A DNA stretch of 64,000 nt from Prunus persica (taxonomy: Eukaryota; Streptophyta; Magnoliopsida; Rosales; Rosaceae): the NCBI RefSeq assembly GCF_000346465.2, contig NC_034010.1, forward strand, positions 13,674,482 to 13,738,481, given 5' to 3'. A model generated the notes under the pieces. It was not told the origin of the DNA. It was given only the letters and a program-made list of their open reading frames with translations, and searched no databases. Both the position numbers and the translations under genes were made by a program. Below are positions 44,247 through 54,209 of this stretch, piece by piece (positions within the stretch are counted from its first letter, which is position 1; every line of letters starts with the position of its first letter).

Positions 44247-44492
44247 TATTGGAAGTATAGCTTGGTGGCTGCTAGCTGTGATTGATTTAGGGGATTTCCT
44301 TGATTTAGGGGATTTCCTTAATTTAGGGGATTTGATCTGGTTGCTTGTAATTATAGTTTTCCTATAATTAGGGGTTAAAGTCAAGGTGGTGGTCCCTAGC
44401 TTATACATATATACGTGTGTAATCCTGTAAACTAAAACATAATGAGAAAACATATTCTCCACATCATCATATTCTCTCCATCATTTTCCACA
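44247..44492 (+). repeat. 5' LTR of the Copia element
   Basis: 246 bp, containing three 18-bp tandem units (GATTTAGGGGATTTCCTT). It ends TTTTCCACA and is followed immediately by the primer-binding site TGGTATCAGAGC at 44493-44504, complementary to initiator tRNA-Met. Confidence 0.92.
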
Positions 44493-44566
44493 TGGTATCA
44501 GAGCAGGAACCTTAACCGGCCTGTCTCCATTTTTACCTTTCTTTCTTCTGTACATGCTATTCAATA

Positions 44567-45742
44567 ATGGCAGAAGATAATCCTTTTGGCTCTGAAGCTA
44601 AAAGCTTCACAGTACCTCCTTCTAGTTTTCCAGAAGCTGAAGTCAACCCAAACCAGCGACTGTGCTCTGTGTTGTTAAATGAGTTTAACTATCTTCCATG
44701 GTCTAGAGCAGTAACTCTTGCCCTTGGAGGAAGATCCAAACTCGGATTTGTTAATGGAACCATTGAGGCACCTGAAGATTCGTCTCCAGAGTATGAAGCA
44801 TGGCTGTGCAAAGACCAACTGGTCATGTCGTGGCTCCTTAACTCCATGGATACTAAGCTGTCTGAAATCTTCAGTTTTTCAGAATCCTCTCTTTCTCTTT
44901 GGAAGGCAGTCAAAGATATGTATGGCAATCAAAACAATGCAGCTCGAGTGTTCCAACTTAAGAGGAATCTTGCAAGTCTCCAACAAGGTGATAAATCCTC
45001 TGTTCATCATCTCGGTTGTATGAAAAATATGTGGAACGAACTAAATATGTATCGACCACATACTATCGATGCTGCCATACTGTTAAAGAGGTCTGAGGAA
45101 GACAAAATTTTTCATTTGCTTGCAAGTTTGGGGTCTGAATATGAAGATCTTAGAAGCCATATTCTAATGAACCCCGAACTTCCATCATTTGCAAGTGTTT
45201 GCACTACTATCCAGCGAGAAGAAGTATGTAGGAAAGTCATGAATGTTGACATCAAATCTAGTGTGTCTGAGGCTAGAGCGTTTGTGACAAACCACAAGTC
45301 ATCTGGAGATAGAGTGTACAAGGGAAAAAGGCCAGATCTGAAGTGCTTACACTGCAATAATATTGGACATCTAATAGATCGATGCTGGATATTACACCCT
45401 GAGTTGAAGCCAAAGTTTGAGAACAAGCCTTCAAGAGACTACAAGGGCTCACAAACCAGATCACATACAAACAAAAACCATGCTACTGCTGCTGCTACAT
45501 CAATTGATGGGCTGACAAACTTCATAGCCAATCCGGCTAACTTGATAAATGAATTCTCTGCCTATCTTCAAACCAAAAAAGGAAGCACAGGCGAAGCATT
45601 GACTGCTGGAAATCAAACTGCTCTCCTTGGGCAGTTTGCAGGACTCTTAGCTGAGTCTAATCGTGTACCTCAAGGAGATGTTCCAGGTATTATGTGTGCT
45701 CTTTCAACTGCTCTAAATGTTAGTCATTCTCATGATTTTTGA
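44567..45742 (+). CDS. Copia Gag protein, stand-alone ORF
   Basis: 391 residues starting MAEDNPFGSEAKSFTVPP. The N-terminal gag-polypeptide region includes NEFNYLPWSRAVTLALGGRS and the UBN2-type segment LWKAVKDMYG...VFQLKRNLASLQQG. A CCHC zinc knuckle is CLHCNNIGHLIDRC. It forms the capsid of the virus-like particle. In the second copy the frame passes into protease through a TGG codon; here the corresponding codon is TGA, so Gag ends just before protease. Sequence after the stop joins a truncated LTR within about 15 bp. Confidence 0.88.
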   Translation: MAEDNPFGSEAKSFTVPPSSFPEAEVNPNQRLCSVLLNEFNYLPWSRAVTLALGGRSKLGFVNGTIEAPEDSSPEYEAWLCKDQLVMSWLLNSMDTKLSEIFSFSESSLSLWKAVKDMYGNQNNAARVFQLKRNLASLQQGDKSSVHHLGCMKNMWNELNMYRPHTIDAAILLKRSEEDKIFHLLASLGSEYEDLRSHILMNPELPSFASVCTTIQREEVCRKVMNVDIKSSVSEARAFVTNHKSSGDRVYKGKRPDLKCLHCNNIGHLIDRCWILHPELKPKFENKPSRDYKGSQTRSHTNKNHATAAATSIDGLTNFIANPANLINEFSAYLQTKKGSTGEALTAGNQTALLGQFAGLLAESNRVPQGDVPGIMCALSTALNVSHSHDF

Positions 45743-45755
45743 ATTATAGACTCAG

Positions 45756-45952
45756 TCCTTGATTTAGGGAATTTCCTTGATTTAGGGGATTTCCTTAATT
45801 TAGGGGATTTGATCTTGTTGCTTGTAATTATAGTCTTTTTATAATTAGGGGTTAAAGTCAAGGTGGTGGTCCCTAGCTTATACATATATACCTGTGTAAT
45901 CCTGTAAACTAAAACATAATGAGAAAACATATTCTCCCCATCTTTTTCCACA
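45756..45952 (+). repeat. Internal partial LTR of the Copia element
   Basis: 197 bp matching the terminal LTRs from TTGATTTAGGG onward, lacking the first about 40 bp and a short segment near its end (CATCATATTCTCTC missing). It is followed by PBS TGGTATCAGAGC (45953-45964) and the same leader into gag. The left junction is with protease-proximal coding sequence (ATAGACTCAG). It differs from the outer LTRs more than they differ from each other. Confidence 0.85.
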
Positions 45953-46026
45953 TGGTATCAGAGCAGGAACCTTAACCGGCCTGTCTCCATTTTTACCTTT
46001 CTTTCTTCTGTACATGCTATTCAATA

Positions 46027-46377
46027 ATGGCAGAAGATAATCCTTTTGGCTCTGAAGCTAAAAGCTTCACAGTACCTCCTTCTAGTTTTCCAGAAGCTGA
46101 AGTCAACCCAAACCAGCGACTGTGCTCTGTGTTGTTAAATGAGTTTAACTATCTTCCCATGGTCTAGAGCAGTAACTCTTGCCCTTGGAGGAAGATCCAA
46201 ACTCGGATTTGTTAATGGAACCATTGAGGCACCTGAAGATTCGTCTCCGGAGTATGAAGCATAGCTGTGCAAAGACCAACTGGTCATGTCGTGGCTCCTT
46301 AACTCCATGGATCTAAGCTGTCTGAAATCTTCAGTTTTTCAGAATCCTCTCTTTCTCTTTGGAAGGCAGTCAAAGAT
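46027..46377 (+). pseudogene. Damaged second gag N-terminal region
   Basis: Near-identical to 44567-44929 but broken. An extra C in TATCTTCCCATGG (about 46156) shifts the frame to an early stop. A TGG codon has become TAG (about 46262). A base is missing in CATGGATCTAAG (about 46313), which brings the downstream frame back. The first gag copy has none of these lesions. Confidence 0.8.
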
Positions 46378-49300
46378 ATGTATGGTAATCAAAACAATGC
46401 AGCTCGAGTGTTCCAACTTAAGAGGAATCTTGCAAGTCTCCAACAAGGTGATAAATCCTTTGTTCATCATCTCGGTTGCATGAAAAATATGTGGAACGAA
46501 CTAAATATGTATCGACCACATACTATCGATGCTGCCATACTGTTAAAGAGGTCTGAGGAAGACAAAATTTTTCATTTGCTTGCAAGTTTGGGGTCTGAAT
46601 ATGAAGATCTTAGAAGCCATATTCTAATGAACCCCGAACTTCCATCATTTGCAAGTGTTTGCACTACTATCCAGCGAGAAGAAGTACGTAGGAAAGTCAT
46701 GAATGTTGACATCAAATCTAGTGTGTCTGAGGCTAGAGCTTTTGTGACAAACCACAAGTCATCTGGAGATAGAGTGTACAAGGGGAAAAGGCCAGATCTG
46801 AAGTGCTTACACTGCAATAATATTGGACATCTAATAGATCGATGCTGGATATTACACCCTGAGTTGAAGCCAAAGTTTGAGAACAAGCCTTCAAGAGACT
46901 ACAAGGGCTCACAAACCAGATCACATACAAACAAAAACCATGCTACTGCTGCTGCTACATCAATTGATGGGTTGACAAACTTCACAGCCAATCCGGCTAA
47001 CTTGATAAATGAATTCTCTGCCTATCTTCAAACCAAAAAAGGAAGCACATGCGAAGTATTGACTGCTGGAAATCAAACTGCTCTCCTTGGGCAGTTTGCA
47101 GGATTCTTAGCTGAGTCTAATCGTGTACCTCAAGGAGATGTTCCAGGTATTATGTGTGCTCTTTCAACTGCTCTAAATGTTAGTCATTCTCATGATTTTT
47201 GGATTATAGACTCAGGTGCCACTGATCACATGACAAATCAATATTCAAAGCTATACAATTTTGAAAGCTACACTACACCATCACTAGTTTCTATAGCAAA
47301 TGGTAGAGGTGTACCCGTTCTAGGTAGAGGGAAAGTTAAACTAATTTCAGATAATGTTGAGTCCACAGCATTATATGTTCCATCCTTTCCTTTTCAATTG
47401 CTGTCCGTAGGAAGGATTACAAATTCTCTCAACTGTCGTGCTATTTTCTCCCCTCACAATGTTGTTTTTCAGGATCTAGCCACCAAGAAGCTGATTGGTG
47501 AAGGTCACTACCTAAATAGGCTGTACTATTTTTCAAAGAACCTTAATGTTCCAAAAGGGTTCCAAGTCAGTTCAAATCTAGAACATCAGTTGTGGCACCA
47601 ACGTCTAGCACATCCCTCAGAATTTGTTTTGTCTACTTTGTTCCCTAGATTATGCAAATCCTCACTTGTATGTGAAATCTGTCATTTGTCAAAATTTACT
47701 AGACTTCCATTTAATTCTTCCATATCTAAAGCTAGCAAACTTTTTGAGATGGTGCACTCCGATGTTTGGGGACCTGCACCTCTAGAGTCTTTTGATGGTT
47801 ATAGGTACTATGTTACCTTTGTTGATGATTTTTCAAGAGTCACTTGGTTGTACCTCATAAAATTCAAAAGTGAAGTCATGGATGCTTTCAAGAATTTTCA
47901 TAACCTTGTCATGAACCATTTTTCGTCTCAAATTCACATACTCAGGTCTGATAATGGCACTGAATATACATCCAAAAATATGACTAACTATTTGAGCACA
48001 CATGGCATTATACATCAAACAAGTTGTGTAGGTACTCCTCAGCAAAATGGAATTGCCGAAAGGAAGAATAGGGATCTACTTGAGAAAACCAGGGCTCTAA
48101 TGTTACAAATGAATGTGCCTAAGAGGTTTTGGTCTCAAGGAGTTCTTGCAGCTACCTACCTCATCAACAGACTGCCTAGTCGGGTTCTGGATTCAAAATC
48201 ACCATATGAGGTCATGCAAAACAAAAAAATTAACCTGTCCCATCTGAGAATTTTTGGATGTACTTGTTATGCTCATATCCAATCCCATCACCGAGACAAG
48301 CTAGATCCCAAGGCAATTAAGTGTGTTTTCATGGGTTACTCCTCCATTCAAAAAGGTTACAAATGTTACAATCCATGTTCCAGGAAGCTATTTGTCTCAA
48401 GAGATGTAAGGTTTGATGAGATCAAACCGTATTTCAACAAACCCTCAGATCAAAATCGTCAGGGGGAGCACTTACTGGATTTCTTTCCATTACCAAATCC
48501 AGCCGAAACAAGTGATTGTGTTCATTCAGTACCTCACAACAGTGACTCTCATGCAACCAATATTGACAACGTGATTATTGGAGATGAAACTGAAGCCTCC
48601 GAAGCACAAATTGGAGATGAAATTGAAGCCTCCGAAGCACAAGTTGTTCCTCATGACAATGACACATCATCTATAGAAGAGAGTGGAGCTGAACCTACTG
48701 TGATCCCATCTCAACCTCGGAGGAATCCAACTCGAGATAGACATCCACCATCAAGGCTACAAGATTATGTAACGTTCAATGTAAGGTACCCAATTCACAA
48801 GTTTGTAAATTACTCCAAAGTCTCTCACTCCCATGCAGCTTTTCTCAGTAAATTGTCAAATGAAAGTGAACCAAGGAATTTTCAAGAAGCTAATCTTCAA
48901 GATGTTTGGAGGCTAGCCATGGAAGAAGAACTCAAGGCTTTGGATGAAAATAAAACCTGGAGTGTAGTCCAGCTTCCAAAGGGAAAGAAGGTGGTAGGCA
49001 GTAGGTGGATCTACAAAACCAAATTTAATTCTGATGGTTTAATTGAAAGACACAAGGCAAGGTTGGTGGCTCGCGGTTTTACTCAAACATTTGGAGTTGA
49101 TTATAAGGAGACATTTGCTCCTGTGGCTAAGATGAGTACAGTGAGGGTTTTGTTATCTGTTGCAGTTAATCATGAGTGGCCGTTGTACCAAATGGATGTA
49201 AAAAATGCTTTTTTGCATGGAGATCTTGAAGAGGAAGTTTACATGCAATTACCTCCTGGTCATCCACAAGCACAGAATTCAAGTATGGTTTGCAAGCTTC

Positions 49301-50403
49301 ACAAATCCATTTATGGATTGAAACAATCTCCACGTGCCTGGTATGCCAAGCTGAGCTCTGTACTTGAAAAGTTTGGTTTCAAGAGAAGTCATGCTGATTC
49401 ATCCTTGTTTGTTCGAACTGGATCAGTTGGCAAATTAGTTGTTCTAATCTATGTTGATGATATCATCATCACAGGTAATAATATTGATGAGATTAACACT
49501 CTTAAGCATTCTCTTCATCAGAAATTTGCCATTAAAGACTTAGGAGTGTTAAAATACTTCCTTGGGATTGAAATGGCTACTTCTCCCAAGGGACTGTTTT
49601 TAAGTCAACGGAAGTATGTGATTGATTTGCTTCAAGAAGTGAAGATGATAGATTGCAAACCGGCCCGTACACCTCTTGATAGCAAATTGAAGTTGGACTT
49701 GGAAGGAGAGCCTCTCAACGATATAAGTTACTACCAAAGACTGGTGGGTAAGCTTATATATCTCACCATTACTAGACCGGATATAACTTACGCCGTCAGT
49801 CTTGTAAGCCAATTCATGCATGCACCCACTGAGGCTCATTTAAATGTTGTTAAAAGGATTCTAAGATACCTCAAGGGCTCCATTGGTCGTGGAATTATCA
49901 TGAAAAACAATGGTCATACTCAAATCATGGCATACACCGATGCTGACTGGGCAGGGAATGCTATTGATAGAAAATCCACTACAGGCTACTGCACATTTGT
50001 TGGAGGAAACATCGTGACATGGAAGAGCAAAAAGCAAAATGTAATTGCTTGCTCAAGTGCCGAAGCTGAGTATAGAGCAATGGCTTCCACTGCATGTGAA
50101 CTCATTTGGCTCAAGAGCCTTATCTCAGACTTGGGTTTTTTGAGCAACAAACCTATGTCTCTTTTTTGTGACAATCAGGCAGCTATGCATATTGCCTCCA
50201 ATCCCGTGTTCCATGAACGGACCAAACACATTGAAGTTGACTGTCACTATGTTCGTGAACAGGTTCAGTCCAAGGTAATTCAAACCACATTCACTCGGAG
50301 CCATGATCAACTTGCTGATGTTTTCACCAAGTCTCTTGCTTCCACTCAGTTTCAACGCTTGCTCTCCAAGCTTGGATCAATTAATCCCCTTGATCCAGCT
50401 TGA
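46378..50403 (+). CDS. Copia Gag C-terminus-Pol polyprotein (PR, IN, RT, RNase H)
   Basis: 1341 codons, uninterrupted. CCHC knuckle at 143-156. Protease DSGATDH at 278. Pre-integrase zinc motif (HQRLAHPSEF...CEICHLSK). Integrase catalytic triad D462, D525 (RSDNGTEY) and E561 (QNGIAERKN), with the DD35E spacing. Reverse transcriptase with YVDDIIITG at 1025. RNase H with YTDADWAGN, KSTTGYC, SSAEAEYRAMA and the final KHIEVDCHYVREQ. The order PR-IN-RT-RH is diagnostic of Ty1/Copia; short LTRs and motif style suggest an Ale-type lineage (inference). The natural start would be the gag ATG, which is cut off by lesions, so translation of this frame is uncertain. Confidence 0.93.
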   Translation: MYGNQNNAARVFQLKRNLASLQQGDKSFVHHLGCMKNMWNELNMYRPHTIDAAILLKRSEEDKIFHLLASLGSEYEDLRSHILMNPELPSFASVCTTIQREEVRRKVMNVDIKSSVSEARAFVTNHKSSGDRVYKGKRPDLKCLHCNNIGHLIDRCWILHPELKPKFENKPSRDYKGSQTRSHTNKNHATAAATSIDGLTNFTANPANLINEFSAYLQTKKGSTCEVLTAGNQTALLGQFAGFLAESNRVPQGDVPGIMCALSTALNVSHSHDFWIIDSGATDHMTNQYSKLYNFESYTTPSLVSIANGRGVPVLGRGKVKLISDNVESTALYVPSFPFQLLSVGRITNSLNCRAIFSPHNVVFQDLATKKLIGEGHYLNRLYYFSKNLNVPKGFQVSSNLEHQLWHQRLAHPSEFVLSTLFPRLCKSSLVCEICHLSKFTRLPFNSSISKASKLFEMVHSDVWGPAPLESFDGYRYYVTFVDDFSRVTWLYLIKFKSEVMDAFKNFHNLVMNHFSSQIHILRSDNGTEYTSKNMTNYLSTHGIIHQTSCVGTPQQNGIAERKNRDLLEKTRALMLQMNVPKRFWSQGVLAATYLINRLPSRVLDSKSPYEVMQNKKINLSHLRIFGCTCYAHIQSHHRDKLDPKAIKCVFMGYSSIQKGYKCYNPCSRKLFVSRDVRFDEIKPYFNKPSDQNRQGEHLLDFFPLPNPAETSDCVHSVPHNSDSHATNIDNVIIGDETEASEAQIGDEIEASEAQVVPHDNDTSSIEESGAEPTVIPSQPRRNPTRDRHPPSRLQDYVTFNVRYPIHKFVNYSKVSHSHAAFLSKLSNESEPRNFQEANLQDVWRLAMEEELKALDENKTWSVVQLPKGKKVVGSRWIYKTKFNSDGLIERHKARLVARGFTQTFGVDYKETFAPVAKMSTVRVLLSVAVNHEWPLYQMDVKNAFLHGDLEEEVYMQLPPGHPQAQNSSMVCKLHKSIYGLKQSPRAWYAKLSSVLEKFGFKRSHADSSLFVRTGSVGKLVVLIYVDDIIITGNNIDEINTLKHSLHQKFAIKDLGVLKYFLGIEMATSPKGLFLSQRKYVIDLLQEVKMIDCKPARTPLDSKLKLDLEGEPLNDISYYQRLVGKLIYLTITRPDITYAVSLVSQFMHAPTEAHLNVVKRILRYLKGSIGRGIIMKNNGHTQIMAYTDADWAGNAIDRKSTTGYCTFVGGNIVTWKSKKQNVIACSSAEAEYRAMASTACELIWLKSLISDLGFLSNKPMSLFCDNQAAMHIASNPVFHERTKHIEVDCHYVREQVQSKVIQTTFTRSHDQLADVFTKSLASTQFQRLLSKLGSINPLDPA

Positions 50404-50410
50404 GGGGGAG

Positions 50411-50656
50411 TATTGGAAGTATAGCTTGGTGGCTGCTAGCTGTGATTGATTTAGGGGATTTCCTTGATTTAGGGGATTTCCTTAATTTAGGGGATTTGAT
50501 CTGGTTGCTTGTAATTATGGTTTTCCTATAATTAGGGGTTAAAGTCAAGGTGGTGGTCCCTAGCTTATACATATATACGTGTGTAATCCTGTAAACTAAA
50601 ACATTATGAGAAAACATATTCTCCCCATCATCATATTCTCTCCATCATTTTCCACA
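50411..50656 (+). repeat. 3' LTR of the Copia element
   Basis: 246 bp, three mismatches from the 5' LTR. It is preceded by the polypurine tract TGAGGGGGAG (50401-50410) and followed by target duplication AACTA. Confidence 0.92.
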
Positions 50657-51066
50657 AACTACCACCCTAAACGCCATGGCCGCCACGTTCCACCTCAGTC
50701 GGATCTGGACTCAGTCAGTTCCAAGTTCAGATTCTCCTAAGCTCTGCCTCAAAATCTCAATATACAGGGATCGCAAAGAAAGAAAGAGGGAGAGAGAGAA
50801 GTAATTTTCTATTTTTTAAAAAATAAAATATTTTATTGAATTTTTTTTTGTCACACGCGGCACCTACGTGTCATCAATTTTAATAAAAAAAGTGGGTCTC
50901 ATTTTTGCCATATTAGTATTTTTTAACAGAATTTTTTATGAATTTGATGGCAAGAAATAAAGTGAGACACAAAACACGGGTCAAAGATACAGTTTAAGTC
51001 GGCCATTATTTCATGAGACACTGCAGAAAATAAGCCTTAAAAGAATATAATTCCTGTACATAACAA

Positions 51067-52547
51067 CTAGGGGTGGGCGCGGTCTAATTCGGTTCGGTTT
51101 CTACCTCACACTGGCACCGACACTGACACTATTCAACCGGTGCAGTTTTTAGAAAAAATGGGAAAACCGCTGTGGGAGCATATATTTTCGTCTCCAATCA
51201 GGGCACGCCACGTGGAAAAGAAGATTATCTCTTTAATTAATTAATTAAATCAGTTTATCTGGCTAATTAATTAATTGGGATAAATATCTTAATTAATATG
51301 ATATTATCTTTATTTAAAGAGATAATATCATTAATTAAGATATTATCACAATAAAGAGAAGATAATATCATTTAAATCAGATATTATCTTCTCAAGAGAT
51401 AATGTCTATTTAATTCAGATATTATCAGGCCCATTCCTACGAAACCCTAGCCCCGAGGCTCCTATAAATAGACGACCTCATTCATCATTCAAGGTACATC
51501 TAAACCTACTCCTTATACCCGAGAAAAAGACCCGAAGCTCTCTCTCCCTCTCCACTCTCCATATTTTCTCCCCACGGCTCCGGCCACCACACACGGCTCC
51601 GGCCACCCGGTTTACACCCTACATAAAACTCCGTACCCTTTGCTTAGCTATTGTTTTCCTACAAACACTCGAACTAACTTAGGCATCGGAGGGCCTTTGG
51701 CCAACACCCCCCGGGTGTGGTCTATTTACTCCAGTCTTTTTTACAGGAATCGAGGAAGAGAGAGAAGGAAGATCGAAGGTTGAAGGATCTAGAAGCGAAT
51801 ATTCTCCCGTGAGATTATTTGCACAAACAACCGCCCCAAGCCAGACTGCCAATTTCTGGTGCGGTTTTCCGGTTTCCAGTTCTGCACCAGCTTCATTTTT
51901 TTTCCAGGTTCTAGCCCAAAATTTCAAAATAAAAAACACAAAAAAGCTATAACACCATAGCTGCACAATCTTCCTTCAAAAGCACATGAAACAATATGCA
52001 TTCCCCATAGTTTACAACCCCAATTTCCACACCCAAAAAAAAAAAAAAAAAAGGAAACAAACAACCCAACAAAAACAAAATCAAACAAACCAGATTTGCA
52101 ACCAAGGAGACGAAATCAACGAACGACCACAGAAACGAAGCAACTAGCACAGTAGCACTATTACGGAGAAACGCAAAGAAGGAGAGTTAAGTTGCAGTCT
52201 CATAGAGAAGAAGAAAAAAAAGGGGACAAAGAGAAAGTGAAGTCGCATTAGAGAGAAGAAGAAAGAAGAAACAAAAGAAAAGGGAGAGAGAGAGAGAGAG
52301 AGAAAAGAGAGAGTGAGAGGGAGCTTCACGAAGAAAAAAAGAATGGGAGAGAGGAGAGAAAGGAATTGGGCTTCAAAGGTGTTCAGGAGGAGAGTTGCTG
52401 GATTGACGTGTTAGAGAATTGGGCTAAATAATTAGATACTAAAAATAAAAACATAAATTAATGCTAGCAGGACTGATTTGATCTAGTCTGGTCCGGTTCC
52501 GTCTAGTGTCAATTTGTTGACTTTTTTGTCAACTCAATTTTCCCCCT

Positions 52548-52581
<34 letters not shown>

Positions 52582-52621
52582 GGTAGGTATTCCAGTTTTC
52601 CGGTCTCTATGTCCCCCTCTA
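51067..52621. mobile_element. hAT-like non-autonomous element present only in unit 1
   Basis: Starts near CTAGGGGTGGGCGCGGTCTAATTCGGTTCGG and ends near CAGTTTTCCGGTCTCTATGTCCCCCTCTAA. TAGGGGTGGGC/GCCCACCCCTA-type ends followed by GGTTCGG/CCGGTTT words are typical of plant hAT-derived repeats. The corresponding unit 2 sequence (about 61615-61650) lacks it. The right half is rich in GA and poly(T) (52547-52580). Exact target duplication is not clear. A gypsy-type solo LTR lies inside. ORFs here are low-complexity. Confidence 0.55.
51171..51829 (+). mobile_element. Gypsy-type solo LTR, TSD ACCGC
   Basis: 659 bp starting TGTGGGAGCATATATTTTCG and ending TTTGCACAAACA, flanked by ACCGC at 51166-51170 and 51830-51834. 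Promoter-like CCTATAAATAGACG lies at about 51460. The box CTAACTTAGGCATCGGAGGG, with CCCCCCGGGTGTGGTCTATTTAC after it, is the conserved R/U5 region of many plant Ty3/gypsy (Tat/Athila-type) LTRs. No internal domain remains, so it results from intra-element recombination. Confidence 0.85.
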
Positions 52622-53199
52622 ATGCCTGATTAGGTTACATGGAGCTTTGCAGAAAGTAGCTTCAGAATTTTAGGCAAATCAAATTGTGATAGTATTGTGA
52701 CAATTAATTACATGAGAACGCTTATTTAGTGTATAAGAATAAAATATTCCAAATATATTTAAGTATTCTTTCGTTGTTGAATGTTTTTGATGTACAATGT
52801 GTAAACAAGTAAGATGAGGACGAAGAAATGATGAAGATGCGAACAAAACAACGACCATAAACGTCTATCCCATACAATAAAAAAAAGATACATAAGTAAA
52901 CTTATTTTGCCAAAAATAAAATAAAATTGTTCGGTAATATTTTGAACCTCACAAAGAATGGAATGGGGTCATTGGTTGCTGTGGAAAATAGTACTATTTT
53001 GTCTTTCAATTGTGGAAGAACTTTAATTAACCAACAAAATTAAGCTCGTAACGAAACAACATGTCAAAGTCACTTTTTTTTTTTTTGGGAATAAACATAA
53101 ATCAAATAAAAATGTTACTTTAACATAGCATATATCTCATACATAATTTCTGATTAATTCAGTTATTAAGTTCTAAAATAGAAGATGTAGGTGAAACTG

Positions 53200-53297
53200 T
53201 AATTGCAGCACATCAGTTTCAAACTTGTGTACTCTTTGCTAAGGCTCTAGGATTGTCGACATCGAGTTTTAACAAAAGAGTCGCATTGAAGAATATA
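53200..53297 (-). pseudogene. Out-of-frame tail of prolamin-like domain 3, gene copy 1
   Basis: Beyond the stop of the gene above it, the next frame continues the domain (TCRDIFFNATLLL, then VDNPRALAKSTQV) before a stop where the final W..RC is expected. The cause is one additional A in the run GGAAAAAACATGC. So the third domain is disrupted by a homopolymer change and also lacks its last cysteine region. Confidence 0.7.
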
Positions 53298-54107
53298 TCA
53301 CGGCATGTTTTTTCCTTCAAATAGAAGATCATCACAACAATCACCTGTTACCATCCCACCTTCAAAAATACTTCCGCCAACTTCCCAAGCGCAATTAATG
53401 GAGATATGTTTGCATTCAACCAAGGTCTCCGAATTTAATGCCTTTGGGGTTGGAATTGTGATAGAAGGTGCGGGAGAAATTGTAATTTCAACACATCGGT
53501 CCCAAACTTGTGCACTCTCTACAAAAGCTCTAGATTTGTCAACAACGGGTTTGGAGGCAAGACCATAGTTAAAGAATAGATCATGGCAAGTTTTGCCTGC
53601 AAACACAAGCTCATAGCAACAACCATATGTTACACTCCCACTTTCGAAAATACTTTCACCAACCTCTCGAGCGCACTTAGTGGAGATATGTTTTTTACAT
53701 TCATCAACTGTTTTCGATTTTGAAGCCTTTGAGTTTGGAATTGTGATAGAAGATGTGGGGGAGAGTGCAATTCCAACACATCGATTCCAAACTTGTGTAC
53801 TCTTTGCCAAAGCTCTAGATTTATCGACATTGGGTATAGATGCAAGAGCAGAGTTGAAGAATATAGCATGACAATTTTTGCCTACAGACACAAGCTTATG
53901 GCAACAGTCATCTGTTACAGTCCCATTTTCGAAAATACTTTCACCAACTTCCCGAGTGCAGTTAATGGAGATATGTTTTTTACATTCATCCAAGATTTTC
54001 GAATTAGATGTCTCAAAAGTTGAAATTGCGAAAGTTGTGAAAATCATTCTTGATGTGCTCGCCAACAGCAAAATGACCAACATTGGGTACATATTTAGTG
54101 CGGCCAT
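53298..54107 (-). CDS. Secreted three-domain prolamin-like protein (ECA1/DD11-like), copy 1
   Basis: 269 residues. The first about 27 (MAALNMYPMLVILLLAST...) form a signal peptide. Three tandem Prolamin_like domains follow at about 41-112, 137-206 and 230-269. Each has the pattern EC(K)KHIS..C.REVG.SIFE.G.V...CC..L...GK.CH..FF, and the first two finish in QVW.RC, giving six cysteines per domain. This is the family of egg-cell/ECA1-related and DOWN-REGULATED IN DIF1 (DD11-like) cysteine-rich peptides expressed in the female gametophyte. Known members usually have one domain, so triplication is unusual. The third domain is cut short by a frameshift after GKNMP. It is single exon. Confidence 0.85.
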   Translation of the reverse strand: MAALNMYPMLVILLLASTSRMIFTTFAISTFETSNSKILDECKKHISINCTREVGESIFENGTVTDDCCHKLVSVGKNCHAIFFNSALASIPNVDKSRALAKSTQVWNRCVGIALSPTSSITIPNSKASKSKTVDECKKHISTKCAREVGESIFESGSVTYGCCYELVFAGKTCHDLFFNYGLASKPVVDKSRAFVESAQVWDRCVEITISPAPSITIPTPKALNSETLVECKHISINCAWEVGGSIFEGGMVTGDCCDDLLFEGKNMP

Positions 54108-54190
54108 AGTGCTTTTTGGTATGAGTTAGTTTTTTTTTTTTTTTTTGGGGAAAGGCAAAGAATTCTTCGATGGAGTTGAGTTGTAAGAGT

Positions 54191-54206
54191 TTTATTTATT
54201 TATAAG
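54191..54206 (-). promoter_or_regulatory. Likely TATA box of prolamin-like gene copy 1
   Basis: On the coding strand CCTTATAAATAAATA lies about 90 bp upstream of the ATG. The same element is conserved in copy 2 (63267-63280). Confidence 0.55.
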
Positions 54207-54209
54207 GGT

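Larger units (their letters stand above)
44247..50656 (+). mobile_element. Ty1/Copia retrotransposon with internal second LTR and duplicated gag
   Basis: The terminal LTRs are 44247-44492 and 50411-50656, both 246 bp with three visible mismatches. They are bounded by AACTA at 44242-44246 and at 50657-50661. The undisrupted target is seen in unit 2 (near 60921). Order inside: LTR, PBS TGGTATCAGAGC, intact gag, partial LTR (45756-45952), second PBS, damaged gag start, then an open frame from gag C-terminus through RNase H, PPT GAGGGGGAG, LTR. LTRs start TATTGG instead of TGTTGG. The young LTR pair indicates a recent insertion. Confidence 0.92.
43400..51037. mobile_element. Long-TIR DNA transposon, unit 1 copy, interrupted and end-truncated
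   Basis: The right inverted repeat (about 50850-51037) ends AATAAGCCT and is followed by TAAAAGA, as in unit 2. The left arm begins only at an inner position (AAAGTGACCCAAAGTG near 43430), because its outermost part is missing relative to the unit 2 copy. The interior (43560-44246 and 50657-50850) is collinear with unit 2, and the 6.4-kb Copia element is nested in it. No transposase is visible. Confidence 0.65.
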
